Assembly (NCBI GenBank): GCA_009692615.1 | Contig: SHYW01000014.1 | Span: 1-62,129 of the forward strand | Length of the DNA stretch: 62,129 bases | Direction of reading: 5' to 3' | Source of the DNA: Deltaproteobacteria bacterium | GTDB taxonomy: Bacteria > Desulfobacterota > Binatia > UBA9968 | In this document: positions 18,274 to 27,750 of the stretch, piece after piece | How the letters are laid out: every line of letters begins with the position of its first letter | Numbering within the stretch: the first letter of the stretch is position 1 | Program-made: the position numbers and the translations under genes | Notes under the pieces: model-generated | What the model saw: only the letters and a program-made list of their open reading frames with translations | The model's database searches: none | What the model was told of the DNA's origin: nothing

Positions 18274-19095
18274 TTATTTTAAATTCTCCACCCGGCGCAG
18301 CCGCGCCACGACTTGATCGCTGAAACTCAGATCCAACGACGCCAAGCGCTCTTCATGCCCCTGCCAAAGCGCCAACAATCGTTCCAGCCGCGTCAGCTTA
18401 GCTTCCCAATCGCCCCACCCCATGCGCAGCGCCATGGGGAAATGGCTGGCATACACGACCAAGCGGTCGGGCGCGGCGAAATGAATTTCCGACAACGCGT
18501 GGGAGCGCTGGGCCATCAATTCGCCGAGGTGCATCGCTTCTTGAATCCGCTTGCGCATGATCTGATCGGGCGCGCTCAACTGTTCGACGCTCAGGCCGGT
18601 GAGCATGGGAAATTTCATATCGTCGGCGGCGTCGACCTCCTTGAAAAGCAGGCCGTCGGCATCGACGTAATAAAGTTTGTTCAAGGCGACGATCGCCCGC
18701 GGCGTGCGCTCTTCCACGTCGATGGTGACCCGGCGGGGAAATTCCCGATGCACCAACACGCGGCGCACCCAAGGATGGCGCGAAATTTTCGTTTCGATCG
18801 CCGCTGGATCGATCTTCCAGATATTCATGCCTTGGCTCAGCCCGGCAGCGGCGACGATTTCGTTGCCGCTGACTCTGCCGCCGGCGCGCACTTGAATCTC
18901 ACGCACGGAAAAATAACGGCTCTCGATGACGAACTCGCGCAGCGATCCCGCCGCGATCGACAGCGGCCCGCTCAACCGGTAAAGCACCACACCGACCACG
19001 AACAGCGCCGCGCCCATCGCCCCCCGGACGAGATAACGGCGCCAGCGGCCGAAATCTTTCTTACGATTGTCCTTACGATAAACTTTTAGCTGCAT
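18274..19095 (-). CDS. ftsQ: cell division protein FtsQ (POTRA domain)
   Basis: 273 residues from ATG at 19095, chosen because MQLKVYRKDNRKKDFGRWRR gives a short basic cytoplasmic tail directly before the single membrane span (GAMGAALFVVGVVLYRLSG). A POTRA domain follows with VREIQVRAGGRVSGNEIVAAAG and ETKISRHPWVRRVLVHREFPRRVTI (in part), then the beta domain (YYVDADGLLFKEV). FtsQ joins the FtsQLB divisome complex in the periplasm. It lies 27 bp before ftsA. The upstream gap of about 215 bp to murB holds two dispersed repeats. Confidence 0.92.
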   Translation of the reverse strand: MQLKVYRKDNRKKDFGRWRRYLVRGAMGAALFVVGVVLYRLSGPLSIAAGSLREFVIESRYFSVREIQVRAGGRVSGNEIVAAAGLSQGMNIWKIDPAAIETKISRHPWVRRVLVHREFPRRVTIDVEERTPRAIVALNKLYYVDADGLLFKEVDAADDMKFPMLTGLSVEQLSAPDQIMRKRIQEAMHLGELMAQRSHALSEIHFAAPDRLVVYASHFPMALRMGWGDWEAKLTRLERLLALWQGHEERLASLDLSFSDQVVARLRRVENLK

Positions 19096-19213
19096 CGTGT
19101 TTGCTTGCCGTTCGCAAAATCTTTTGTCGTTCGCCAAAACTCCAAGACCGCCGCCCCACCGCCACCGGGCGTATGCCATACGCCACTACATGCGAATTCC
19201 TTCTGCGAATTCT

Positions 19214-19230
19214 CTTTGCGTTCTTTGCGG
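19214..19230. repeat. CTTTGCGTT repeat unit pair
   Basis: CTTTGCGTTCTTTGCGG consists of two 9-base CTTTGCGTT-type units. A three-unit version lies at 47884-47909. These short tandem units are typical of a dispersed intergenic repeat. No gene is seen in 19096-19310. Confidence 0.45.
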
Positions 19231-19251
19231 CCAATTCTCCCCATCTTCTTT

Positions 19252-19288
19252 TCTCCCCCGCTGGCAGGGGAGGATGACGGTGGGGGCT
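19252..19288. repeat. CTCCCCC/GGGGAGG intergenic hairpin
   Basis: CTCCCCC and GGGGAGG flank CGCTGGCA, followed by a G-rich tail (GGTGGGGG). This resembles a common dispersed hairpin repeat. It lies in the murB-ftsQ gap just before the ftsQ leader and may shape the operon mRNA. Confidence 0.4.
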
Positions 19289-19310
19289 CTGTGCCCACTG
19301 TGGTGAACTC

Positions 19311-20258
19311 CTAATCTTCCCACTGGCCTAACAATTTCACTTCAGCGATCAGATCCACGCCAAACTGCTTTCGCACTTCGGCGCGCGCCATCTCCATTAA
19401 CTGGCGCACGTCTTGAGCCTTCGCGCCGCCAAGATTGACGATGAAGTTGGCGTGGCGCTCGGCGATCTGCGCCTGGCCGACACGCTTGCCCTTGAGTCCC
19501 GCGGCTTCGATCAAGCGGCCGGCGTAATCCCCCGGCGGATTGCGAAACATCGAGCCGGAGTTGGGAAAGCCCGCCGGCTGACTGCTTTTGCGCTTGCCCA
19601 CCAGCTCGCGCAGCTTCGAACTCACTTCAACGGTTTCACTTTTGCGCAAACGCAACGTCACCCGCGTGACCACCGTGCCGACGGGCAGGTGGGAATCCCG
19701 ATAGGTGAAGGTCAGTTGTTCACGAGAGAATAAAATCTCCGCACCTTCGGCATCGACCGCGTCCACCTGCTCGACGACTTTTTCAAATTCCGAACCATAG
19801 GCGCCGGCGTTCATCACCAAGGCGCCGCCGACGCTGCCGGGTATCCCTTCGGCGAATTCCAAGCCCGCGTAACCTTTGCGCGCCGCGGCACGGACCAATT
19901 GCGTCACCGCGTAGGCCGCGCCGACGTTGACGCGAATAAATTCGCCCTCTTCGCGCCAGTCAATGTTTTTAAATTCGCCGGCAAGATGAATCACCGCGCC
20001 GCGTACGCCACGGTCGCTGATCAAGACGTTGCTGCCGTTACCCAACAGACATACCGGCGTGGCAAAGCGACGAAGCAACGGCAAGACCGCGGACAACGCC
20101 GGGCTATTTTCCACTTCGATAAAATAATCCGCCGGCCCGCCGATCTTCATCGAGGCGTAGCGCGCCAACGGTTCGGCGAGTTTCAATTTCACGCCGGCCA
20201 GCGACCTAAGCTCTCGCGCCAACGGCGAATCATCTCGTTCGTTACTCATCGCAAACAT
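19311..20258 (-). CDS. murB: UDP-N-acetylenolpyruvoylglucosamine reductase
   Basis: About 315 residues. MurB reduces UDP-GlcNAc-enolpyruvate to UDP-MurNAc with NADPH and FAD. The FAD_binding_4 domain contains LARYASMKIGGPADYFIEV and VCLLGNGSNVLISDRGVRG; EGIPGSVGGALVMNAGAYG and the catalytic GFPNSGSMFRNP are clear; HANFIVNLGGAKAQDV closes the C-terminal domain. The frame is open for 30 more codons upstream, but those lie in the dispersed repeat at 20268-20349, so the start is put at 20258 (or 20249). It follows murC. Confidence 0.95.
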   Translation of the reverse strand: MFAMSNERDDSPLARELRSLAGVKLKLAEPLARYASMKIGGPADYFIEVENSPALSAVLPLLRRFATPVCLLGNGSNVLISDRGVRGAVIHLAGEFKNIDWREEGEFIRVNVGAAYAVTQLVRAAARKGYAGLEFAEGIPGSVGGALVMNAGAYGSEFEKVVEQVDAVDAEGAEILFSREQLTFTYRDSHLPVGTVVTRVTLRLRKSETVEVSSKLRELVGKRKSSQPAGFPNSGSMFRNPPGDYAGRLIEAAGLKGKRVGQAQIAERHANFIVNLGGAKAQDVRQLMEMARAEVRKQFGVDLIAEVKLLGQWED

Positions 20259-20267
20259 CACGATCGA

Positions 20268-20349
20268 ATTGGAGTGATGGAGTACTGGAGTGCTGGGCCT
20301 CCCCGGATCCCCCCAATACTCCATCACTCCATCACTCCCGTACTCCAAT
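20268..20349. repeat. dispersed palindromic repeat (GGAGTGATGGAG type), copy 2
   Basis: Bounded by ATTGGAG and CTCCAAT, this imperfect palindrome fills the murC-murB gap starting 4 bp after the murC stop. Its left arm matches the reverse complement of the right arm of the element at 5036-5123, so the two copies are inverted relative to each other. It is open in the murB frame, giving a false N-terminal extension. Confidence 0.75.
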
Positions 20350-20352
20350 CTT

Positions 20353-21723
20353 TCATCCCAGCGCCTCCACCAAGCGGTCGCCGATTTTATAAATATCGCC
20401 GGCGCCGAGGGTCAGCGCGACATCGCCAGGGGTTAACTTCGCCGTCACCTGCTCGACGATAAGGTTCTTGTCGGCGATGAACTCGACATCTAAGTGGCCC
20501 TTGCGCTTGATCGCCTGGTAAAGCGCGACGCCGCTGGCGCCGTCGATGGGATCTTCGCCGGCCGGATAGATTTCCGTCAGCACCAAACGATCGGCGCCCT
20601 CGAAGGCGGTGAGAAATTCGTCGAACAAATCCCGCGTCCGGGTGTAACGGTGCGGCTGAAAAATCACCGTCAACGGCCGCTTCCAACTGTCGCGGATGGC
20701 GCCAATCGTGGCGCGAATCTCGGTCGGGTGATGGCCGTAATCGTCGATGACGAGAATACCGCGCGGCTCGCCTTTCACCTCGAAGCGCCGGTGCACACCG
20801 GTAAAAGCCGCCAGCGCTTGAGCGATCTGGGCGAAGGGAATTTGTAACTCACAGGCCACCGCCACCGCGGCCAGCGCATTGGTCGCGCTATGTTTGCCCG
20901 GCGAGCGCAGGTGCAATTTGCCCAGCGCCTTGCCCTGACGCAGAACCGTGAACTCGACGCCGGCGGCGCTCATCTTCAAGCGGCGCGCCGAAAATTCCGC
21001 TTCCGCGGATAACCCATAAGTTGCGAACCGCTTGCGCACTTTGGGCAACAGACCGAGCACGTTAGCATCGTCGATGCACAGCACCGCCAGACCGTAGAAA
21101 GGAATCTTGTTGACGAAGGTCAAGAAGCTTTCGTTCAAGCGCTCCATGGTCTGGTGAAAATCTAAATGCTCTTTGTCGATGTTGGTCACCACCGCGATCA
21201 CCGGCGCGAGCAAAAGAAAACTGCCGTCGCTCTCATCCGCCTCGGCGACGAGAATTTCTCCTTGGCCCATCTTGGCGTTGGTGCCGAACATGTGTACCCG
21301 GCCGCCGATCACCAGCGTCGGGTCGAGTCCCGCCGCGCTCAAGACCGCCGCGACCATCGATGTCGTGGTGGTCTTGCCGTGGCTGCCGGCGACGGCGATG
21401 CCGTGTTTCATGCGCATCAGCTCGGCCAACATTTCGGCGCGCGGGATCACCGGGATATGGTGCCGGCGCGCTTCAAGCACTTCGGGATTGGAATATTTTA
21501 CCGCCGTGGAGATCACCACCACCGACGGATCGCCGGCGAGATTTTCCTCTTGATGGCCGATAAAAATCCGCGCGCCGAGCTTGGCCAAGCGGCGCGTCGC
21601 TTCGCTTTCTTGCAAGTCGGAGCCGCTGACGGCATAACCCAAATTGACCAACACCTCGGCAATGCCGCTCATGCCGATGCCGCCAATGCCGACGAAATGG
21701 ATTTTATGTTTCTGCTGCAACAT
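20353..21723 (-). CDS. murC: UDP-N-acetylmuramate--L-alanine ligase
   Basis: 456 residues. MurC adds the first stem amino acid, L-Ala, to UDP-MurNAc with ATP. The N-terminal Rossmann part IHFVGIGGIGMSGIAEVLVNLG is specific for MurC; the ATP loop is AGSHGKTTTTSMVA; then TNIDKEHLDFHQTMERL, GVHRRFEVKGE, DDYGHHPTEIRATI and FQPHRYTRTRDLFDEF, all MurC marks. It lies between murG and murB, on the same strand. Confidence 0.98.
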   Translation of the reverse strand: MLQQKHKIHFVGIGGIGMSGIAEVLVNLGYAVSGSDLQESEATRRLAKLGARIFIGHQEENLAGDPSVVVISTAVKYSNPEVLEARRHHIPVIPRAEMLAELMRMKHGIAVAGSHGKTTTTSMVAAVLSAAGLDPTLVIGGRVHMFGTNAKMGQGEILVAEADESDGSFLLLAPVIAVVTNIDKEHLDFHQTMERLNESFLTFVNKIPFYGLAVLCIDDANVLGLLPKVRKRFATYGLSAEAEFSARRLKMSAAGVEFTVLRQGKALGKLHLRSPGKHSATNALAAVAVACELQIPFAQIAQALAAFTGVHRRFEVKGEPRGILVIDDYGHHPTEIRATIGAIRDSWKRPLTVIFQPHRYTRTRDLFDEFLTAFEGADRLVLTEIYPAGEDPIDGASGVALYQAIKRKGHLDVEFIADKNLIVEQVTAKLTPGDVALTLGAGDIYKIGDRLVEALG

Positions 21724-21743
21724 GAAAATTCACTAACTAATAA

Positions 21744-22811
21744 TTATCCGCCCACCAGCGCGTAACACTCTTCGACGATGCGCGCCGCCGCGTCCGGCCG
21801 CCCCATGGCACGGGCCGCCGCCGCCATTCTTTCAAGACGCGAGGGATCCGTGAAATAACTGCGAATACACTCAGCCAAGCGGGTGCCGGTCAAATCTTGA
21901 TCGAGAATCATCTGCGCCGCGCCGCGCTCGTGCAGCGCCTGGGCGTTGCCGCGCTGATGATCGTAGATCGCGTAGGGATAGGGCACGAGAATCGCCGCCT
22001 TGCCGAACGCGGTCAGCTCCGCCAACGTGGTCGCGCCGGCGCGACAAATAACTAAATCGGCGCGCGCGTAGGCTTCGTCCATCTTATCGATGAAAGGCAT
22101 GATCTCAGCTTCGAAGGGCAACGCCCCATACGCCTTTTGGATCGCCGCAAAATCCGCTTGGCCGGTTTGATGGGTAATGGAAATTTCCGTGCCCAGATCG
22201 ATCAATTCCTTGAGCGCATCGACCAAGGCGAAATTGATCCGCCGGGCGCCCAAGCTGCCGCCGAAAATCAGCAGCGAGAATTTTTCGCCGCGGCTAATTT
22301 TTGGTAATTCACGCCAGCGCACCGGATTGCCGCTCTCGATCACCCGCGCACCGGGAAGATAATCGGCGCTCTTAGAATAAGCCGTAAAGACCCGGTCGAC
22401 CCAGCGCGCTAACAATTTGTTGGTGAACCCCGGCCGCAAATTTTGCTCCATGATCGCGCAGCGAATTTTTTTTAGTTTCCCAGCGAGCAACAACGGCCCC
22501 GACGCATAACCGCCCAAACCGACGATGCAGTCAGGACAAAACTGATTTATTATTTTGAGCGAGCGCCAAAGACTCGCCGGCACGTCGTAGAGCGCCTCGA
22601 CGATGCCGCGTAAACCCCGTCCCTTGATGCCTTTCACCGTCAACGTTTCCAGTTTGAATCCTTCCTTAGGCAACACCCGAAACTCGATTCCTTGTTCGGT
22701 GCCGACGAAGAGAATTTCCACAGCGCCGTCGCGCCGTTGAAACTCCCGGGCCACCGCCAGGCCGGGGAACAGATGGCCGCCGGTGCCCCCACCGGCGAAA
22801 ATCACCCGCAT
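21744..22811 (-). CDS. murG: undecaprenyldiphospho-muramoylpentapeptide beta-N-acetylglucosaminyltransferase
   Basis: 355 residues, one GT28 enzyme of two Rossmann domains. MurG makes lipid II from lipid I at the inner face of the membrane. The start RVIFAGGGTGGHLFPGLAVAREF is the G-loop; the second G-loop LLIFGGSLGARRIN and the sugar-nucleotide site ICRAGATTLAELTAFGKAAILVPYP are present (in part quoted). It starts 2 bp after the ftsW stop and is followed by murC after 20 bp. Confidence 0.98.
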   Translation of the reverse strand: MRVIFAGGGTGGHLFPGLAVAREFQRRDGAVEILFVGTEQGIEFRVLPKEGFKLETLTVKGIKGRGLRGIVEALYDVPASLWRSLKIINQFCPDCIVGLGGYASGPLLLAGKLKKIRCAIMEQNLRPGFTNKLLARWVDRVFTAYSKSADYLPGARVIESGNPVRWRELPKISRGEKFSLLIFGGSLGARRINFALVDALKELIDLGTEISITHQTGQADFAAIQKAYGALPFEAEIMPFIDKMDEAYARADLVICRAGATTLAELTAFGKAAILVPYPYAIYDHQRGNAQALHERGAAQMILDQDLTGTRLAECIRSYFTDPSRLERMAAAARAMGRPDAAARIVEECYALVGG

Positions 22812-22812
22812 G

Positions 22813-23907
22813 CTACAGTCTCCGGCGCGAGAGACCGAGCAAGATGCCCGCCTCCACCAAGTTGAGTACCATCGCCGAACCGCCGTAGCTGATGAACGGC
22901 AAAACCAATCCCTTGGTCGGCATCAATCCCATGACCACGCCCATGTGAATCAACGCCTGCAGACCGAGCAGCACGGTGAGGCCGAACGCCAAATATTGTT
23001 CGAAGGGCTCTTCGATCTTGGCGGTGAGCTGAAGGCCGCGCCAAATGATCAAGCCGAACAAAGCCAAAACCGCAATCGCCCCGAGCAATCCAAGCTCTTC
23101 GCCGATCACCGAGTAAATAAAATCGGTATGGGCCTCGGGCAGATAAAAAAGTTTTTGCCGGCTCTCGCCCAATCCCCGGCCGCCGATTTGCCCCGAACCG
23201 AAAGCGATCAGCGATTGCACGACGTGAAAGCCGCTGCCCGACGCGTCGGCCCAAGGGTCGAGAAAACTCATCAGCCGGCGCAGACGGTACTCCGCCTTGG
23301 TCATGACATAGATCAACACCGGCAGCGCCATCAGGCCAGTGGCTAGCAAGTGCTTCAGCCGCGCGCCGCCGATGAAGAGCATAAAATAGAGCAGCATGGT
23401 CAAGATCAGCACGCTGCCGAAGTCCGGTTCGAGCAGCAGCACGCCGGCGAAAATCCCGCAGACGATCAAGTGCGGCAGCACGCCCACGGAGAAGGTCTGA
23501 ATCTGCTGTTCTTTTTTCGCCATCGAATGAGCGAGATAGAAAACCATCGCCAACTTGGCCAATTCCGAGGGCTGAAAGGCGAAACCCGGCAGCATGATCC
23601 AGCGCCGCGCGCCGCCGCGGTGAGAGCCGATGCCGGGAATCAATACCGCGATCAGAATCAGCAGCGTCAAGCCGAGCAGCGGATAGGCCATGCGCCGGTA
23701 AAATTCCGACGGCAACATGGAACAGATCACCAGCAAAATCGCGCCAACGCCCATGGCGATCATTTGTTTGCGGAAAAAATAAGTGCCGTCGGCGTAACGC
23801 TCCTGGGAATAGAGATAACTGGTGCTCAGTACCATGGTGAGGCCCAGGGCCAACAGCACGGCGACCGCGCAGAGCATCCATTTATCGATGGCTAGACCGT
23901 CTCTCAT
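22813..23907 (-). CDS. ftsW: peptidoglycan glycosyltransferase FtsW
   Basis: 364 residues with about ten membrane spans, a SEDS-family glycan polymerase that works with the division transpeptidase FtsI. Typical blocks: LGLTMVLSTSYLYSQERYAD early, RGGARRWIMLPGFAFQPSELAKL in part, the periplasmic loop FVVQSLIAFGSGQIGGRGLG-like stretch with KLFYLPEAHTDFI, and the C-terminal GLMPTKGLVLPFISYGGSA region (in part). Its start overlaps the murD end by 4 bp, and murG follows after 1 bp, so translation is coupled. Confidence 0.96.
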   Translation of the reverse strand: MRDGLAIDKWMLCAVAVLLALGLTMVLSTSYLYSQERYADGTYFFRKQMIAMGVGAILLVICSMLPSEFYRRMAYPLLGLTLLILIAVLIPGIGSHRGGARRWIMLPGFAFQPSELAKLAMVFYLAHSMAKKEQQIQTFSVGVLPHLIVCGIFAGVLLLEPDFGSVLILTMLLYFMLFIGGARLKHLLATGLMALPVLIYVMTKAEYRLRRLMSFLDPWADASGSGFHVVQSLIAFGSGQIGGRGLGESRQKLFYLPEAHTDFIYSVIGEELGLLGAIAVLALFGLIIWRGLQLTAKIEEPFEQYLAFGLTVLLGLQALIHMGVVMGLMPTKGLVLPFISYGGSAMVLNLVEAGILLGLSRRRL

Positions 23908-25244
23908 AATCCTTGCACCAATTTTTTAAAAACCTTGCCGCGCTCGGCGTAGTTGTGAAATTGATCGAAGCTCGAACAGGCCGGCGACAACAACACGACA
24001 TCGCCCGGTTGGCCATGGGCCGCGGCGTCGCGTAGCGCGGCGCCGATGTCGTCGACCAATACGGTCGTCGTCAGCTTGCCCAAAGCATTGGCGATGGTCT
24101 GTTTCGCCGCGCCGAACAGAACCAAGCGACGCACTTTTTGTTTGACGATCGCTTCGAGGGGCGCGTACTCGCCGCCTTTATCGACGCCGCCGGCGAGTAA
24201 AATCACCGGCGCGGAAAAACTCGCCAAGGATTTCACCACCGCGCCGACGTTGGTGCCTTTGGAATCGTTGTAGTAGCGAACGCCGTCTTTTTCGCGCACG
24301 AACTCAAGACGGTGTTCGAGGCCGGGGAATTCTTCGAGCGTTTGCATAATCGCTCGGCGCGAAACACCAGCAATTTTTGCGGCCGCGATGGCGGCCATGA
24401 TATTTTCTACGTTGTGCACGCCATGGATTTTTGCGCCGGCGAGCGAAAACCTCTCTTCGCCGCCGCCGTCGCGCCAAATAATTTCATTCGCCGTGGCGAA
24501 CACGCCGCTGTCGACGGCGCCGAAACCGAAAGATATCACCCGCGCTTTCATTTGATCTCGAAGCTGCCACACCAAAGGATCGTCGCGGTTGAGAATCGCC
24601 ACGTCGTCCGGTTGCTGGGCCGCGAAGATGCGCGCCTTGGCGCGGCAGTATTCCGCGAAGCCGGTGTAACGATCCAAATGGTCCTCGGTCAAATTGAGCA
24701 GCAAGGCGATGCGCGGACGAAAGCTTTCGACCCATTCCAATTGAAAGCTGCTGATCTCCACCACGCCCCAATCCCAGTCATGATTCACCGCGCCGATAAA
24801 TGGCGCGCCCAGATTGCCACCGAGAAAGGTTTTCTGGCCGTCGGCTTGGAGCATCTTGCCGATCAAAGTCGTCGTCGTACTCTTGCCGTTGGTGCCGGTG
24901 ATCGCCACCAGCGGGGAGTGAAAAAAATTGCCCGCCAGTTCAATCTCGCTCAACACCGAAATCCGTCGCGCCTGGGCGGTTTGCAAAAGCAAATGGCTCA
25001 TCGGCACGCCGGGGCTCGGCACGACGTAGTCCACGCCATCGAGCTGAGCGGTCGCTTCAGCGCCGAAATGATAATCGATCGCCAAGCCGGCCAGGGCCGC
25101 CACTTCCGCGTTTAATTCTTCGGCGCTGCGCACATCGCTAACCGACACGCGGGCCTCCCGCTCGGCGAGAAAACGGGCGCACTCCCGGCCGGTGCGCGCC
25201 AGACCGATGAGCAAAAACTTTTTCCCCCTGAGATCCATTTTCAA
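23904..25244 (-). CDS. murD: UDP-N-acetylmuramoyl-L-alanine--D-glutamate ligase
   Basis: 446 residues. MurD adds D-glutamate to UDP-MurNAc-L-Ala. The N-terminal domain begins LRGKKFLLIGLARTGRECARFLA; ATP loop AITGTNGKSTTTTLIGKML; LLLNLTEDHLDRYTGFAEYC with the carbamylated-lysine region; VRYYNDSKGTNVGAVVKSL and ILLAGGVDKGGEY (in part), then LLSPACSSFDQFHNYAERGK at the C-terminus. The order mraY-murD-ftsW is conserved in most dcw clusters. It overlaps ftsW by 4 bp. Confidence 0.98.
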   Translation of the reverse strand: MKMDLRGKKFLLIGLARTGRECARFLAEREARVSVSDVRSAEELNAEVAALAGLAIDYHFGAEATAQLDGVDYVVPSPGVPMSHLLLQTAQARRISVLSEIELAGNFFHSPLVAITGTNGKSTTTTLIGKMLQADGQKTFLGGNLGAPFIGAVNHDWDWGVVEISSFQLEWVESFRPRIALLLNLTEDHLDRYTGFAEYCRAKARIFAAQQPDDVAILNRDDPLVWQLRDQMKARVISFGFGAVDSGVFATANEIIWRDGGGEERFSLAGAKIHGVHNVENIMAAIAAAKIAGVSRRAIMQTLEEFPGLEHRLEFVREKDGVRYYNDSKGTNVGAVVKSLASFSAPVILLAGGVDKGGEYAPLEAIVKQKVRRLVLFGAAKQTIANALGKLTTTVLVDDIGAALRDAAAHGQPGDVVLLSPACSSFDQFHNYAERGKVFKKLVQGL

Positions 25245-25253
25245 GCGCCATAT

Positions 25254-26330
25254 TTATCTGAGCTTCAAGGTGCTCAAGCCGATCACCGCGCAGATGAAAG
25301 AGATAATCCAAAAGCGCACGATGATCTGCGGCTCCTTCCAGCCTTTGAGTTCATAATGATGATGAATCGGCGCCATCAGAAATACCCGTTTGCGCCTGAG
25401 CTTGTAGGAAACCACTTGGAAAATCACCGACAGCGCTTCCATGACGAACACGCCGCCGACGATAATCAAGAGAATTTCGTTCTTGGTCATCACCGCGACC
25501 ACGCCGAGGGCAGCGCCCAGCGCTAAAGAGCCGACATCGCCCATGAACATTTGCGCCGGATACGCGTTGTACCAAAGAAAGCCCAAGCCGGCGGCCACCA
25601 CGGCGGCGCAGAAAACGCTCAACTCGCCGACGCCGGCGACGTAGGGAATCTGCAAATACTCGGCGAGCTTCAAATGTCCGGTGACGTAGGCGACCACCGC
25701 ATAGGTGCCGGCGGCGACCATCACTGGGCCGATGGCCAAGCCGTCCAAACCGTCGGTAAGATTGACGGCGTTGGAAGCGCCGACGATCACCAACATGGCG
25801 AACGGAATGTACAAAACGCCGAGATCGATGCGCAGGGTTTTAATAAATGGAAAGGCGATCTCGGTGCTAAATCTCGGCTGATAGTAAAGCGCCACGGCAA
25901 CGGCAAAGGCGACCAGCAATTGGCCCAACAGCTTGGCCCGCGGCGGCAGACCTTTGCTGTTTTTCCGCGTCAGCTTCAAATAGTCGTCGGCGAAGCCCAC
26001 CGCGCCGGCGCCGATGGTGGCGAGCAGCGCCAGCATCACGTAGCGATTGCCAATATCGGCCAGCATCAAAGTCGAGATCGCCAAAGCGATGATGATCAAC
26101 ACGCCGCCCATGGTCGGCGTGCCCGCTTTGACCGCGTGGGTAGCCGGCCCGTCGTCGCGGATTTGCTGGCCGATCTGTTTCTCCGTCAACCTGCGAATCA
26201 GCCAGGGACCGAGTAAAAATGAGATCAACAACGACAACAGCGATGCCATAGCGGCGCGAAACGTAATATAGCGAAAGACATTAAAGCCGGGAAAAACCGT
26301 CGCCAACGGATATATTAGATAGTAAAGCAA
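25254..26330 (-). CDS. mraY: phospho-N-acetylmuramoyl-pentapeptide transferase
   Basis: 358 residues with ten membrane spans. MraY moves phospho-MurNAc-pentapeptide onto undecaprenyl phosphate to give lipid I. Signatures are [39 protein letters not shown] (catalytic aspartates), [13 protein letters not shown] and the [18 protein letters not shown] motif. It begins 5 bp after murF stops and is followed by murD after 9 bp. Confidence 0.98.
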   Translation of the reverse strand: MLYYLIYPLATVFPGFNVFRYITFRAAMASLLSLLISFLLGPWLIRRLTEKQIGQQIRDDGPATHAVKAGTPTMGGVLIIIALAISTLMLADIGNRYVMLALLATIGAGAVGFADDYLKLTRKNSKGLPPRAKLLGQLLVAFAVAVALYYQPRFSTEIAFPFIKTLRIDLGVLYIPFAMLVIVGASNAVNLTDGLDGLAIGPVMVAAGTYAVVAYVTGHLKLAEYLQIPYVAGVGELSVFCAAVVAAGLGFLWYNAYPAQMFMGDVGSLALGAALGVVAVMTKNEILLIIVGGVFVMEALSVIFQVVSYKLRRKRVFLMAPIHHHYELKGWKEPQIIVRFWIISFICAVIGLSTLKLR

Positions 26331-26335
26331 CTGCC

Positions 26336-27739
26336 CTACGCCTTCCCGCCCGATAATTCGCCGATAACTTTTTCCATCTTCATGCCGCGCGAACCTTTGA
26401 CCAACAACCAGTCGCCGGTTTTGAGACTGCCGCGCAAACGCGCCGCGATGTCGCTATGATCTTTGCCGATGAAAATTTTCGCCGCAGCCATTCCCGCGGC
26501 CAGAGCGCCGCGGCGCACCGCGTCCACCTGCTTGCCGAGTAAGCAAAGCAATTGCAGTTTGGCCTCGGCCGCCGCTTTGCCCATTTGCCGATGTTCGCGT
26601 TCGCTGTGGCGGCCGAGCTCGAACATGTCGCCCAACACGGCAATCCGTTGGCCGCGACAAGGAACTTGGCTAAGCGTGCGTAGCGCCGCCCGCATGGAAG
26701 CCGGGTTGGCGTTGTAGGCGTCGTTGATAATCGCCACACCTTGCCAACGTTGCAGCTCCATGCGCATGGCGTAGGGGCGCGCCTTGCCGAGACCCCGGCG
26801 CACGGCGCTCAAACTCGCGCCGGCGCCGAGCGCCAATGCCGCGGCGCCGAGCGCGTTGCTTACATTATGATGCCCGAGATAGTTGAGCCGCACCTGGCAT
26901 TCGCGCGCGCCGGCTTGCAGCGTGATCTGCACACCTTTGGCGTCTTGCAATTTAATATTCTTAGCGCGCAGCGCGCCGCCTTTGCCGTAAGTAATTTTCT
27001 TACCGGGAAATTTCGCCGCTAGTTTTTTTACCCATGGATCGTCCAGGTTGACGGCGATGGCGCCATCGGCGCGAACACATTGATACAGCGCGCCCTTTTC
27101 CCGCGCCACGCCGGCCAAGCTGCGCAAGCCTTCGAGATGAGCCGCCGCGACGGAAGTAACGAGCGCCAAATCGGCGTCGGCGATCCGCGCCAAGCGCGCG
27201 ATCTCGCCGGGATGATTGGTGCCGAGTTCTACCACCGCGACGCGATCGCTTTTACGCAAACGCAGAAGCGTCAAGGGCAGCCCGACTAAATTATTGAAGT
27301 TGCCTTCGGTCTTCAAAACTTTTTTTTCTAAACGCTGACCTTTGAGCGACGCTTCCTCGAGAATCGCCGCAAGCATCTCTTTGGTCGTGGTCTTGCCGTT
27401 GGAACCGGTGATCGCCAATACCAAAGGTGAAAACTGCCGGCGCCGGTAATTAGCCAACGCTCCCAGCGCTCTCAAAGTGTCCGGCACTTTTACCACCGTC
27501 ACGGTGCCCAGCGAACGGGCGGCAATCGCCCGGTGCACGATCACGCAGACCGCGCCGCGCGCCACGGCGTCGGCGACAAAGCGATGGCCGTCGAAGCGCT
27601 CGCCTTTAAGGGCGATAAAAACCGATCCCGGCTTGACCTTGGTGGAATCGGTCACCACTTCGCCGAAGCGCGATTTGTTGCCCACCCGTTGAAGCTTGCC
27701 AGCCGTCGCCGCCAAGATTTCTGCTCGACTCCACGCCAT
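26336..27739 (-). CDS. murF: UDP-N-acetylmuramoyl-tripeptide--D-alanyl-D-alanine ligase
   Basis: 467 residues. MurF adds the D-Ala-D-Ala made by Ddl to the UDP-MurNAc tripeptide. N-terminal substrate domain with [24 protein letters not shown] in part; ATP loop [33 protein letters not shown]; the [19 protein letters not shown] block and [19 protein letters not shown] are typical of MurF. It lies between murE and mraY, 11 bp after murE. Confidence 0.98.
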   Translation of the reverse strand: MAWSRAEILAATAGKLQRVGNKSRFGEVVTDSTKVKPGSVFIALKGERFDGHRFVADAVARGAVCVIVHRAIAARSLGTVTVVKVPDTLRALGALANYRRRQFSPLVLAITGSNGKTTTKEMLAAILEEASLKGQRLEKKVLKTEGNFNNLVGLPLTLLRLRKSDRVAVVELGTNHPGEIARLARIADADLALVTSVAAAHLEGLRSLAGVAREKGALYQCVRADGAIAVNLDDPWVKKLAAKFPGKKITYGKGGALRAKNIKLQDAKGVQITLQAGARECQVRLNYLGHHNVSNALGAAALALGAGASLSAVRRGLGKARPYAMRMELQRWQGVAIINDAYNANPASMRAALRTLSQVPCRGQRIAVLGDMFELGRHSEREHRQMGKAAAEAKLQLLCLLGKQVDAVRRGALAAGMAAAKIFIGKDHSDIAARLRGSLKTGDWLLVKGSRGMKMEKVIGELSGGKA

Positions 27740-27750
27740 TCTCCGTACGC